The notes under the pieces: model-generated
Told to the model about the DNA's origin: nothing
Databases searched by the model: none
Seen by the model: only the letters and a program-made list of their open reading frames with translations
Program-made: the position numbers and the translations under genes
Part shown: piece after piece, positions 15,343 through 22,327 of the stretch
Numbering within the stretch: the first letter of the stretch is position 1
Layout: each line of letters starts with the position of its first letter
DNA from: Mycobacteriales bacterium
GTDB taxonomy: Bacteria; Actinomycetota; Actinomycetes; BP-191
Assembly: GCA_035714365.1 (NCBI GenBank)
Contig: DASTMB010000092.1
Coordinates: 1 to 34,515, forward strand
Direction: 5' to 3'
Length of the DNA: 34,515 nt

Positions 15343-15923
15343 GCCACGGCCACGACCCGGGCGGCGCGCTGGGCGGGGACGAGGTCGGCGACGTCGCGGT
15401 CGCGGCGGGTCGCGGGGCAGTCGCCGGCGGCGTCGAGCAGCTCCGGGAGCTCCCGGCCGTAGCAGCGGGCGAGGACGCCGGCGTGCCCGCCGAGCTCGTG
15501 CCGCCAGGCGTGCATCCGCAGGAGGCGCAGCCGCTGCCAGCCGCCCTCGCGAACGACACCGGTGATGCGGGCCAGCGCGCCGTCGACGGCCGCGACGGCG
15601 CTCTCCACGGCCCGCGCGTCGGCGGCCGGGTCGGTACGCTCGGCCGGCCACGACCCCGGCCCGAGGCCGCTCACCTCGACGAACCCGGCCGTCAGCGGCA
15701 ACGACCGCCCGTCCCACACCGGCGGGTAGACGAACAGGTGGCCGTCGACCGGCTCGCAGTCGGCGCTGGTGACGCTCGCGACGGCCGCGGGGGTGCCGGC
15801 GCCGCCGACGAGCAGCAGCACGTCGCGGCGGACCGCGGCGTCGCCGGCGAGGACGTCGAGCGCGAGCGCGAACCACGCGTCGAGCTCGCGGAGGAGGGGG
15901 CACGGCTGCTCGTTCATGGTCAT
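15339..15923 (-). CDS. Hypothetical protein, 194 residues, unrecognised
   Basis: I do not recognise this family. The protein starts MTMNEQPCPLLRELDAWFAL (an alternative ATG lies two codons downstream at 15917). It contains a hydrophobic strand RRDVLLLVGGAGTP, a VYPPVWDGRSLPL segment, and an Arg-rich helical C-terminal half (WQRLRLLRMHAWRHELGGH). There are four cysteines but no spaced metal motif. No signal peptide is present. Its TAG stop overlaps that of the LRR gene through a shared CTAG. Coding frame quality (third-position GC, no stops over 585 bp while the other strand is non-coding here) supports it as real. A gap of about 95 bp separates it from the next gene upstream on the other side. 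Confidence 0.65.
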   Translation of the reverse strand: MTMNEQPCPLLRELDAWFALALDVLAGDAAVRRDVLLLVGGAGTPAAVASVTSADCEPVDGHLFVYPPVWDGRSLPLTAGFVEVSGLGPGSWPAERTDPAADARAVESAVAAVDGALARITGVVREGGWQRLRLLRMHAWRHELGGHAGVLARCYGRELPELLDAAGDCPATRRDRDVADLVPAQRAARVVAVA

Positions 15924-16017
15924 GGTGTCGGCGGCCGCGACCGCGGCGGCGCAGCCCCGGTCGGGGGACCACGAACGGGTCAGGCGGAACGCCGGAGCGC
16001 GCGTTGCGCCGTCCGGC

Positions 16018-16740
16018 TCAGCCGCCTTCGCCTTCCGTCAGCATCGTGACCAGGCGCGGGTCGCCGCTCGTCTCCACGGCGACGCCGCGGCCCCACAGCG
16101 CGAGCAGCAGGTCGCTCGCGCTGCCGCGCAGCGTCGCGCCGGCGTCGGTGGCGCCGTTGCGCACGACCTCCGCGCGGTCCGGGTGGAACGTCGCGTGCCA
16201 GGTGTCGCCGGTGTCCGTCGCGACGAGGGCCGCCGTCCCGGAGAGGCCGTCGACCGGCGTCTGGGCCAGGTAGACCGGGAGGAACACGCCGAGCATCTCG
16301 TCCACGCCGTCCGCCGCCAGCTCCGGCTCGACAGGGCGTGCGTCACCGGCCGCGAGCTGCGCGTCCCAGCGGTGCACCGCCGTCTCCTGCGCCATCCGGC
16401 GGCACCAGAACGCGACGGTGAGGTCCTCGCCGGACCAGTTCCAGCAGCGGGTGTCCGGCGCCTCGTTCGTCAGCGTCTCGACCAGCTCGGCGAGCGCCTG
16501 CTCGTACGCCTCCGGCGAGCCGTCCGGCAGGTCGACCTCGGTCTCGTCGACCTCCGCGTCGGCGTGCGTCGACACGATGCGGGTGACCCAGCGGTAGGCG
16601 TGGGTGGTGTGCCGGACCAGCCGCATGACGTCCCACGCCGGGCAGGACGGCACGGGCGTGTCCGGCGCGGCGGCGCGCGCGGCCGCGGCCAGCGCGGCGG
16701 CCTCGTGCCGCAGCGCGGCGAGGTGGCGTTCGCGGTCCAT
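16018..16740 (-). CDS. Maleylpyruvate isomerase family (mycothiol-dependent, DinB-like) protein
   Basis: 240 residues. The N-terminal four-helix DinB-like domain shows the family landmarks VPSCPAWDVMRLVRHTTHAY (metal-binding His in the second helix) and a later MAQETAVHRWDAQ, giving the ExxxH metal ligands. The C-terminal domain ends with GSASDLLLALWGRG, typical of the TIGR03083/MDMPI_C arrangement. Characterised members use mycothiol, for instance to isomerise maleylpyruvate, but most members have unknown substrates. It follows the threonine-dehydratase-like gene by 10 bp and is probably co-transcribed with it. mshA elsewhere in the window shows that mycothiol is available. Confidence 0.87.
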   Translation of the reverse strand: MDRERHLAALRHEAAALAAAARAAAPDTPVPSCPAWDVMRLVRHTTHAYRWVTRIVSTHADAEVDETEVDLPDGSPEAYEQALAELVETLTNEAPDTRCWNWSGEDLTVAFWCRRMAQETAVHRWDAQLAAGDARPVEPELAADGVDEMLGVFLPVYLAQTPVDGLSGTAALVATDTGDTWHATFHPDRAEVVRNGATDAGATLRGSASDLLLALWGRGVAVETSGDPRLVTMLTEGEGG

Positions 16741-16750
16741 GACGGTCTCC

Positions 16751-17698
16751 CTACGCCGGGCCGAGGAGGCGGGCGAACGTCGCGGCGTCGACGTTGCCGC
16801 CGGTCGCGACGCAGACGACGTTGGCGCCCTTGTCGATGCCAGCCGCGCCGGTGAGGAGGGCGGCGACGCCGGCCGCGCCGGCGGGCTCCACGGCGAGCTT
16901 GGTGCGTTCGATGGTGAGGCGCATCGCCTCGACGATCGCGTCGTCGGGGACGGTGACGACGCGGTCGACGTGCTCGCGCACGGCGGCGAGGGTGTGCACG
17001 CCGGCGAACGGCGCGTTCAGCCCGTCGGCGAGGCTCGCCGGCACGACGTCGACGGGCGCGCCGGCGGCGAGCGCCCGCGTCATCGCGTCGGCGTTCTCCG
17101 GCTCGACGCCGATCACGGTGGCGTGCGGGTTGACCGCCTTGACGGCCGTCGCGATGCCGGCGATCAGGCCACCGCCGCCGACCTGCACGACCACGACGTC
17201 CGCGTCCGGCACGTCCTCCGCGATCTCCAGCCCGACCGTGCCGGCACCCGCGATGACGGCCGGGTCGTCGAACGGGTGCACCAGCGTCCGGCCGGTGCGT
17301 TCGCGGATCTCCGTCACCGCCTCCAGCAGCGCGCCCGCGGTCTGCACGACCTCGCCGCCGTACGCCTTCACCGCCGCGACCTTGCCGGGGTTCGCGTGCG
17401 CCGGCATCACGACCACCGCGGTCGTACCGGCGCCGCGGGCGGCGTACGCGAGGGCGGCGGCGTGGTTGCCCGCCGACAGCGTGACCAGCCCCCGCGCGAC
17501 CTCCTCCGGGGGCAGCGAGAGGACGGCGTTGAAGACGCCCCTGACCTTGAACGAGCCCGTCTTCTGGAACAGCTCCGCCTTCAGGTGCAGCCGCACGCCC
17601 GCCAGCGCGCCCAGCGAGGTCGCGGACATCGTCGGGGTGCGGTGGACGTGCGGCGCGATCCGCGCGGCGGCGGCGCGGACGTCGTCGAGGGTCGGCAT
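16751..17698 (-). CDS. Threonine/serine dehydratase-like PLP enzyme (catabolic type, no ACT domain)
   Basis: 315 residues of fold-type II PLP enzyme. The Schiff-base lysine is in KTGSFKVRG (about residue 50), the asparagine loop is SAGNHAAALAYAA, the phosphate-binding loop is GGGGLIAG, and the C-terminal serine-like cofactor contact is in VATGGN. Length matches single-domain threonine ammonia-lyase (TdcB type) or serine racemase. The absence of a C-terminal ACT domain argues against the isoleucine-biosynthetic, feedback-regulated IlvA. Likely reaction: threonine to 2-oxobutyrate or serine to pyruvate. Start: ATG at 17698. The 10-bp gap to the downstream maleylpyruvate isomerase-family gene suggests an operon. 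It is divergent from the peroxidase gene. Confidence 0.9.
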   Translation of the reverse strand: MPTLDDVRAAAARIAPHVHRTPTMSATSLGALAGVRLHLKAELFQKTGSFKVRGVFNAVLSLPPEEVARGLVTLSAGNHAAALAYAARGAGTTAVVVMPAHANPGKVAAVKAYGGEVVQTAGALLEAVTEIRERTGRTLVHPFDDPAVIAGAGTVGLEIAEDVPDADVVVVQVGGGGLIAGIATAVKAVNPHATVIGVEPENADAMTRALAAGAPVDVVPASLADGLNAPFAGVHTLAAVREHVDRVVTVPDDAIVEAMRLTIERTKLAVEPAGAAGVAALLTGAAGIDKGANVVCVATGGNVDAATFARLLGPA

Positions 17699-17782
17699 GG
17701 GTCCAGCATCCCGGGTGGCCGCGCGCGCGGCGAACCGGCACACTCGTCCCCTCCACGCTTTTCCGACGAAGGGGTGCGTTCC

Positions 17783-18271
17783 GTGTCGCTGCACGACATC
17801 AAGGTCGAGACGCTCTCGGGCGAGGTCACGACGCTGGGCGAGTTCGCGGGCAAGGCCCTGCTGATCGTCAACGTCGCGTCCAAGTGCGGGCTGACGCCGC
17901 AGTACACGGGCCTCGAGGCGCTGCACGAGGAGCTCGCGCCGCGCGGCTTCTCCGTCGTCGGCGTGCCGTGCAACCAGTTCCGCGGCCAGGAGCCGGGGAC
18001 CGCCGAGGAGATCCAGGAGTTCTGCTCCACGACGTACGGCGTGACGTTCCCGCTGCTCGCCAAGACCGACGTGCTCGGCCCGGAGCAGCACCCGCTCTAC
18101 GCCGCGCTCACGGCGTACCCGGCCGGCGACGACCAGGGGCCGGACGTCATCTGGAACTTCGAGAAGTTCCTCGTCTCCCCGGCCGGCGAGGTCGTCGGCC
18201 GCTTCCGCCCCGGCGTCACCCCCGAGGACCCGGAGCTGCGCGCGGCGATCGAGGCCGTGCTGCCCGCGTAG
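17783..18271 (+). CDS. Glutathione peroxidase-family thiol peroxidase (2-Cys, probably thioredoxin-dependent)
   Basis: 162 residues. Peroxidatic cysteine C35 lies in NVASKCGLTPQY, the Gln/Asn site in VPCNQFRGQEPG, and the tryptophan in WNFEKFLV. C81 in EFCSTTYGVTFP is at the position of the resolving cysteine of yeast Gpx3-type enzymes, so an intramolecular disulfide recycled by thioredoxin is more likely than glutathione, which actinobacteria lack. The cytosolic enzyme reduces H2O2 and organic hydroperoxides. GTG start with GAAGGGG eight bases upstream. The stop is only 4 bp from the end of the convergent gene. Confidence 0.94.
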   Translation: MSLHDIKVETLSGEVTTLGEFAGKALLIVNVASKCGLTPQYTGLEALHEELAPRGFSVVGVPCNQFRGQEPGTAEEIQEFCSTTYGVTFPLLAKTDVLGPEQHPLYAALTAYPAGDDQGPDVIWNFEKFLVSPAGEVVGRFRPGVTPEDPELRAAIEAVLPA

Positions 18272-18275
18272 CGCG

Positions 18276-18704
18276 TTACGGCCGGGGCGTCAGGTCCAGG
18301 TCCGGCGGCGGCGTGTCCGGCGTCCTGTACACGAGGTAGCCCTTCCCGAACTCCTCGTGCCAGTGGTTGACGCGGTCGACCAGGTGGTCCCAGGCGCTGG
18401 CGAACGCGCTCTCGTCCCGCGCCGCGATCGCGTCGCGCACCGGCGCGTAGTCGACGGTAAGGAACTCCTCCATCGCCGCCGCGTACTTCGGGCGGCTGAA
18501 CGCGCTCTCCCGCAGGTGCTTGCCGAGCGTGCGGCAGAAGTAGCCGGCCGCCGGCCAGTTCCCGGCGGTCGCCGCGAAGTAGAGGCGGCGGGCCCGCTCG
18601 GCGATCTCCGCCATCAGCCGGTCCATGCCCGGCTGGCTGCGGGCGAGCTCGTTGAGCGTCATCGTGCGCTTGCCGTTGTCGACGACGATCCGGTCGGCGT
18701 CCAT
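18276..18704 (-). CDS. Conserved helical hypothetical protein, 142 residues
   Basis: The protein is predicted all-helical, with long amphipathic stretches (MDRLMAEIAERARRLYFAA, FASAWDHLVDRVNHWHEEF). A tail follows that reads GKGYLVYRTPDTPPPDLDLT. The NHWHEEFGKGYLVYR segment and a single cysteine in GYFCRTLGKH look conserved from memory of similar bacterial proteins, but I cannot name a function. No signal peptide is visible. ATG start at 18704, with GGAG close upstream and a TACGCT hexamer (18713-18718) eight bases before ATG. It is tail to tail with the peroxidase gene and head to head with a zinc-ribbon gene. Confidence 0.7.
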   Translation of the reverse strand: MDADRIVVDNGKRTMTLNELARSQPGMDRLMAEIAERARRLYFAATAGNWPAAGYFCRTLGKHLRESAFSRPKYAAAMEEFLTVDYAPVRDAIAARDESAFASAWDHLVDRVNHWHEEFGKGYLVYRTPDTPPPDLDLTPRP

Positions 18705-18823
18705 GGCTCCGGAGCGTACGTCGCCCCGTCCCGGCGACACGCCGCCGGGGGTGCTCGCCGTTTTTGTCACACCCCCGTTGCACAGTGGTCGAGTCGGTCG
18801 GAACGGCCTCTGGAGGAGCAGCG

Positions 18824-19003
18824 ATGGGTGACACCCGGTGGTGCGGCGGCTGCGTGGCGGAGACCGCGTTCGAGCGGTTCGACTGCGCGGAGCACGAGGG
18901 GGACTGCGTCGAGCTGGTCTGCGTCCGGTGCGGCGCGGGCGTGGAGCTGGCGCCGGTGCAGGTGATGGGAAAGGTGGCGGTGCGCGTCTCGACGGCGGCG
19001 TAG
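18824..19003 (+). CDS. Small zinc-ribbon-like protein, 59 residues
   Basis: The frame from ATG 18824 has an excellent ribosome site (TGGAGGAG, 5 bases upstream). The protein MGDTRWCGGCVAETAFERFD continues to a second knuckle CVRCG. Cysteines at 7, 10, 33 and 36 form two CxxC pairs about 23 residues apart, with additional C21 and C28. This fits a zinc ribbon, or a treble-clef-like site with spare cysteines. The C-terminal part (VELAPVQVMGKVAVRVS) is strand-like. No partner is evident. It lies between an unknown helical protein and a small secreted protein. Function unknown: possibly RNA, DNA or protein binding. Confidence 0.7.
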   Translation: MGDTRWCGGCVAETAFERFDCAEHEGDCVELVCVRCGAGVELAPVQVMGKVAVRVSTAA

Positions 19004-19051
19004 GCGGCTCCAGCCGTGCGCCGCTCGCCAAGAGCAGCCGAGCCCGGTGCC

Positions 19052-19097
19052 TGATTTGACGGCGATGTTACTTTTGTCTTTTTACTAACGAGGGAAA
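19052..19097 (+). promoter_or_regulatory. AT-rich promoter region of the small secreted protein
   Basis: The bases before the ATG at 19101 are strikingly AT-rich for this genome. TTGACG (19056-19061) matches a -35 box. A -10 is less clear: TTTTTA (19079-19084) gives a 17-bp spacer, while TACTAA (19083-19088) gives 21. GAGGG (19090-19094) is a ribosome site 6 nt before ATG. A sigma-70-type promoter with a leader of very few bases is the simplest reading. Confidence 0.5.
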
Positions 19098-19100
19098 AAC

Positions 19101-19379
19101 ATGTCTCGAATTCTTCTCACGGCCGTGGGCGTCGCCGCGGCTCTCGCGGTGCCGGTCGGCAGTGCCCACGCGGACACCTGCGTGGTCACCCCGACGACCG
19201 GGACGACGGCGAGCGTCTGCGTCGCGTCCGAGGGCCTCGCGCCGGTCCCGGGCGGCTACACCACCGCGAGCCGGGTCTCCGTTTCGGTCAACGGCACGAC
19301 GGTCACCCTCTGCATCGCGCGGACGACGGTGTCGACCAGCGGCGTCTACCACGACCCGCGCACCGTGTACGCCTGCTGA
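19101..19379 (+). CDS. Small secreted four-cysteine protein
   Basis: 92 residues. The signal peptide MSRILLTAVGVAAALAVPVG ends at SAHA (about residue 24). The mature part of about 68 residues is Thr/Val/Ser-rich with four cysteines (TCVV, VCVA, LCIA and the very last residue), probably forming two disulfides. The alternating pattern (RVSVSVNGTTVTLCIARTTV) predicts a small beta-sandwich or barrel. I recognise no family. The promoter region is AT-rich and the Shine-Dalgarno (GAGGG) is good, which suggests strong or regulated expression of an exported product. Possible roles, all inferred: surface protein, inhibitor or carbohydrate-binding module. Confidence 0.72.
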   Translation: MSRILLTAVGVAAALAVPVGSAHADTCVVTPTTGTTASVCVASEGLAPVPGGYTTASRVSVSVNGTTVTLCIARTTVSTSGVYHDPRTVYAC

Positions 19380-19449
19380 CAGCGCGCCTGTCGGCCGGAA
19401 CGGCGGGGCGGGCTCGCGCGTAGCGGGCGCGTCGAGGCGGCGGCGCGCG

Positions 19450-20262
19450 CTACGGCCCGGGCGCGACCTCCGGCCACGCCACGGTGAGCTCGCCGAGGCG
19501 CCAGCGGGCCGGGTTCCGCGCCACGCGGTGCCCGTCGGCGGCCAGGGCGGCGGCCGCGTCGGCCCACCGCTGGCGCGGCGGCAGGCCCGCGGTGCGCTGC
19601 CAGGCGCGGTCCCACACGCCGAGGAAGGCGTGCACGCGTTCGCCGGGCACGTTGCGGTGGATGAGCGCCTTCGGGAGCCGTTCGGCGAGCGCCGACGGCC
19701 GCTCCAGCTCCTCCACGCGCGCCGCGAACGTCACCGTGCGCGGCCCGCGCTCGTCCAGCGCCACCCAGACCGCGCGCCGCCCGACCTCGTCGCAGGTGCC
19801 CTCCACCAGCACGCCGTCGTCGGCGAGCTGCGCGCGCAGCAACGCCCACGCCTCGGCGGCGGCGGGCTCGTCGTACTGGCGCAGCACGTTCATCGCCCGC
19901 ACGACCACCGGCCGGCGCCCGGCCAGCGGCAGGTTGAACCCGCCCCGCACGAACGACAGCCGCTCCCGCGCGTACGGCAACGCGGCCTCGACGCGTTCCC
20001 GCACGATCTCCACGCCGACCACCTCGACGTCCGGCCGGACCTCGCCGAGGCGGTCGGCGAGCTCGATCGTCGTCACCGGGTGGCGGCCGTACCCGAGATC
20101 GACGACGAGCGGGTCGGGGGCGCGGCGCAGGCGGGCGCCGTGCAGGGCGAGCAGCCAGCGGTCGACGCGGCGCAGGCGGTTCGGGTGCGTCGTCCCGCGC
20201 GTCTCGTCGCCCACGGGGCGGGTGGCCGGCGGCGGGTGGCGGGGCCCGCCGCCACGGTTCAC
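19450..20262 (-). CDS. Class I SAM-dependent methyltransferase-like protein, last gene of a five-gene operon
   Basis: 270 residues. The Rossmann core is visible but atypical: LVVDLGYGRHPVTTIELADR replaces the usual GxGxG motif I with GYGRHP, followed by VEVVGVEIVRERVEAA (acidic ribose-binding end), LSFVRGGFNLPL and VVVRAMNVLRQY. The C-terminal part includes ADDGVLVEGTCDEVGRRAVW and LPKALIHRNVPGE. The GTG start at 20262 has a strong GGGGGAGGAG site and overlaps the SDR stop (GTGA). A methylation role is inferred from the fold. The substrate is unknown and the changed motif I leaves activity open. Confidence 0.8.
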   Translation of the reverse strand: MNRGGGPRHPPPATRPVGDETRGTTHPNRLRRVDRWLLALHGARLRRAPDPLVVDLGYGRHPVTTIELADRLGEVRPDVEVVGVEIVRERVEAALPYARERLSFVRGGFNLPLAGRRPVVVRAMNVLRQYDEPAAAEAWALLRAQLADDGVLVEGTCDEVGRRAVWVALDERGPRTVTFAARVEELERPSALAERLPKALIHRNVPGERVHAFLGVWDRAWQRTAGLPPRQRWADAAAALAADGHRVARNPARWRLGELTVAWPEVAPGP

Positions 20263-21194
20263 GCGGCTCCTCCCCCGGCCGGGGGCGGCGCGGCCTCGCC
20301 CGCACCACCCTGACCGGCGCCGCCCGCAGCAGGGCCCGCGCCGCCCGCGCCGCCCGCGCCCCGAGCGCCGCCCGGCGCGACGGCCGCCGTCGCCGGGAAA
20401 CGGCCCGGCATCCCGCGCGCCTGCCACGACGCCACCAGGTCCGCCACCTGCCGCACCCCGGTCAAGTGCACCAGCCGCCCCGCCCCCAGCACGCGCGGCA
20501 CCGCCGCGACGCGCGGCCACGGGCGGGTCAGGCAGCGTTCGATCGACGCGGCGACCCACTCCGGCGGGAACCCGCCGAACCGGTTCTCCGCCGCCCCCGG
20601 CAACGGCTCGAACCCCTTCGACCGCGGCAGCCACTCGGTCTTGATCGGCCCGGGCAGCACCAGGTGCACGCGCACGCCGCGCCCGCGCACCTCGCGGCGC
20701 AGCGCGTCGGTGAAGCCGTTGACCGCCGACTTGGTGGAGCAGTACACGGTGAACGGCGGGAACGACACGTAGCCCGCCATGGACGACACGTTGACGATGT
20801 CGCCGGAACGCCGCGCCAGCATCGACGGCAGGACGCGGCGGCAGAGGTCGGCGAGGCCCACGACGTTGACGGCGTAGAGGTACTCGAGGCGTTCCGCCGG
20901 CATGTCCTCGAGGAGGCCCTCCCAGCCGAGGCCGGCGTTGTTGACCAGCGCGTCGACGCGGCCGTGCCGCGCGAGCACGCCGTCGATCAGCGCCGCGCGG
21001 TCGGCGGCGACCGCGACGTCGCAGCGCACCGGCTCGACGCCGGGCACCTCGGCGGCGAGGCGTTCCAGCCGGGCGAGGTCGCGCGCGGCGCCGACGACGG
21101 TGGCGCCGTGCCGCGCCAGCCGCACGGCGGTGTCGCGCCCGATCCCGGCGCTGGCGCCGGTGACGACGACCACGCGTCCGTTCACTCGTCCCAT
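20259..21194 (-). CDS. Short-chain dehydrogenase/reductase with Ala/Gly/Pro-rich tail
   Basis: 311 residues. The cofactor motif is VVVVTGASAGIGRDTAVRLA, followed by a second structural motif VNNAGLGWEG. The catalytic Ser-Tyr-Lys is in VNVSSMAG and YCSTKSAVNGF, so the enzyme looks active. The motif spacing is that of classical SDRs, with the C-terminal region LPGPIKTEWLPRSKGF. The last 45 residues are a low-complexity Gly/Ala/Pro tail. The ATG at 21194 is preceded by GGGAGGG and lies 13 nt inside the aminotransferase gene. The gene is fourth in a tightly overlapping operon. The substrate is not known. The family usually oxidises or reduces alcohols and ketones with NAD(P). Confidence 0.9.
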   Translation of the reverse strand: MGRVNGRVVVVTGASAGIGRDTAVRLARHGATVVGAARDLARLERLAAEVPGVEPVRCDVAVAADRAALIDGVLARHGRVDALVNNAGLGWEGLLEDMPAERLEYLYAVNVVGLADLCRRVLPSMLARRSGDIVNVSSMAGYVSFPPFTVYCSTKSAVNGFTDALRREVRGRGVRVHLVLPGPIKTEWLPRSKGFEPLPGAAENRFGGFPPEWVAASIERCLTRPWPRVAAVPRVLGAGRLVHLTGVRQVADLVASWQARGMPGRFPATAAVAPGGARGAGGAGGAGPAAGGAGQGGAGEAAPPPAGGGAA

Positions 21195-22327
21195 GCCCCG
21201 ACCCTCCCATGCGCGCGGAGGGATCTCGCCAGGCGTTCGTAGTCCTGTGGACGGTTGTAGACGGCTGTGGAAACTCGGACCCACCCGCGCCCGCGCCACA
21301 CCATGCCGCCGACCTCGACCCGGTCGTCGTGCCACAGCGCGTCGCGCAACGCCTCCGCCTCCGCGCCGGACGCGAGGCCGGCGTCGAGCAGCACCATCCG
21401 CTCGTGCCGCGCCGGGTCGACCGGCCGCGGCAGCCCGGTCAGCGCCGCGCCCCACGCGGCCAGGTCGCGGCAGTACGCCGGCAGCGCCGGCCCCAGCGAC
21501 GCGAGCAGCGCGATCGCCGCCGGCGCGACCAACCACGCCGTCGGGTCGTGGGTGCCGACCCAGTCGAACTCCCGCGCGTACCCCTGGCCGTAGCCGTGCG
21601 ACGGCACCAGCGGGTGCGTCCGGTCGCGCCACGCCGCCCGCGTCCAGAGGACGGCGGCGCCGCGCGGCGTGCAGCACCACTTGTGCAGGTTGCCGGTCCA
21701 CCAGTCGGGATCGAGCGCGCGCAGGTCCACCGGCAGGTGCCCCGGCGCGTGCGCCGCGTCCACCACACACGGCACGCCGCGCGCGCGGCACCCCGCGACC
21801 AGCGCCTCGAACGGCATCCGCACCGCGGTCGCGGACGCGATCGCGTCGACCACGACCAGCCGGGTGCGCTCGTCCACGGCGTCGAGCACCGGCCCGGCCA
21901 GGTCCGGTGCCGCGAGGTCCAACGCCACCACGACGACGTCCGCCCCCACCGCCCGCAACGCGATGAGCACGGCCTGGTACGCGTGGTCGGTGACGACGAC
22001 GCGGTCGCCGGGCCCGATGCCGAGCGCGCGGACGACCGTCGCGACGCCGGTGCTGGCGTTCGGCACGAACGCCAGCCCGTCCGGGTCGGCGTTCAGCAGC
22101 GCGGCGACCGCGACCCGCGCCTCCCGCAGCCGCGACTCGTAGCGCCGGTAGAGGAAGTCGAACGGGTCGGCCTCCAGCAGCGCGCGCAGCCGCGCCTGCT
22201 CCTCGAGCACCGGCCGCGGCGCCGCGCCGAACGCCCCGTGGTTGACGTAGGCGACCGACGGGTCGAGCGCCCACAGCGACCGCACCGCGTCGTGGTCGCC
22301 GGGCCAGACCGGCGGGTCGGCGGTCAC
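21182..22327 (-). CDS. Class V aminotransferase-fold PLP enzyme (isopenicillin N epimerase-like)
   Basis: 381 residues. Family landmarks are the N-terminal YVNHGAFGAAPRPVLEEQ, the PNASTGVATVVRAL cofactor loop, VTDHAYQAV, the cofactor aspartate in VVDAAHAPGHLPVDL, and the Schiff-base lysine in WTGNLHKWCCTPRGAA. This combination is that of the CefD-like branch, which includes epimerases, desulfurases and C-S lyases such as ergothioneine EgtE. Which reaction applies cannot be decided. The GTG start at 22327 overlaps the kinase stop (GTGA), and the end overlaps the SDR start by 13 nt. It is not next to sulfur-assimilation or ergothioneine genes here. Confidence 0.88.
   Translation of the reverse strand: MTADPPVWPGDHDAVRSLWALDPSVAYVNHGAFGAAPRPVLEEQARLRALLEADPFDFLYRRYESRLREARVAVAALLNADPDGLAFVPNASTGVATVVRALGIGPGDRVVVTDHAYQAVLIALRAVGADVVVVALDLAAPDLAGPVLDAVDERTRLVVVDAIASATAVRMPFEALVAGCRARGVPCVVDAAHAPGHLPVDLRALDPDWWTGNLHKWCCTPRGAAVLWTRAAWRDRTHPLVPSHGYGQGYAREFDWVGTHDPTAWLVAPAAIALLASLGPALPAYCRDLAAWGAALTGLPRPVDPARHERMVLLDAGLASGAEAEALRDALWHDDRVEVGGMVWRGRGWVRVSTAVYNRPQDYERLARSLRAHGRVGAWDE

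Noticed and set aside
19068-19352. A minus-strand open frame opposite the small secreted protein
   Set aside because: It has no ribosome site or motif. The plus-strand frame has a signal peptide, paired cysteines and a ribosome site.
21244-21275. Further TGTGGAC/TGTGGAA copies resembling DnaA boxes
   Set aside because: They lie inside the coding sequence of the class V aminotransferase and are explained by its codons (YNRPQDY region).
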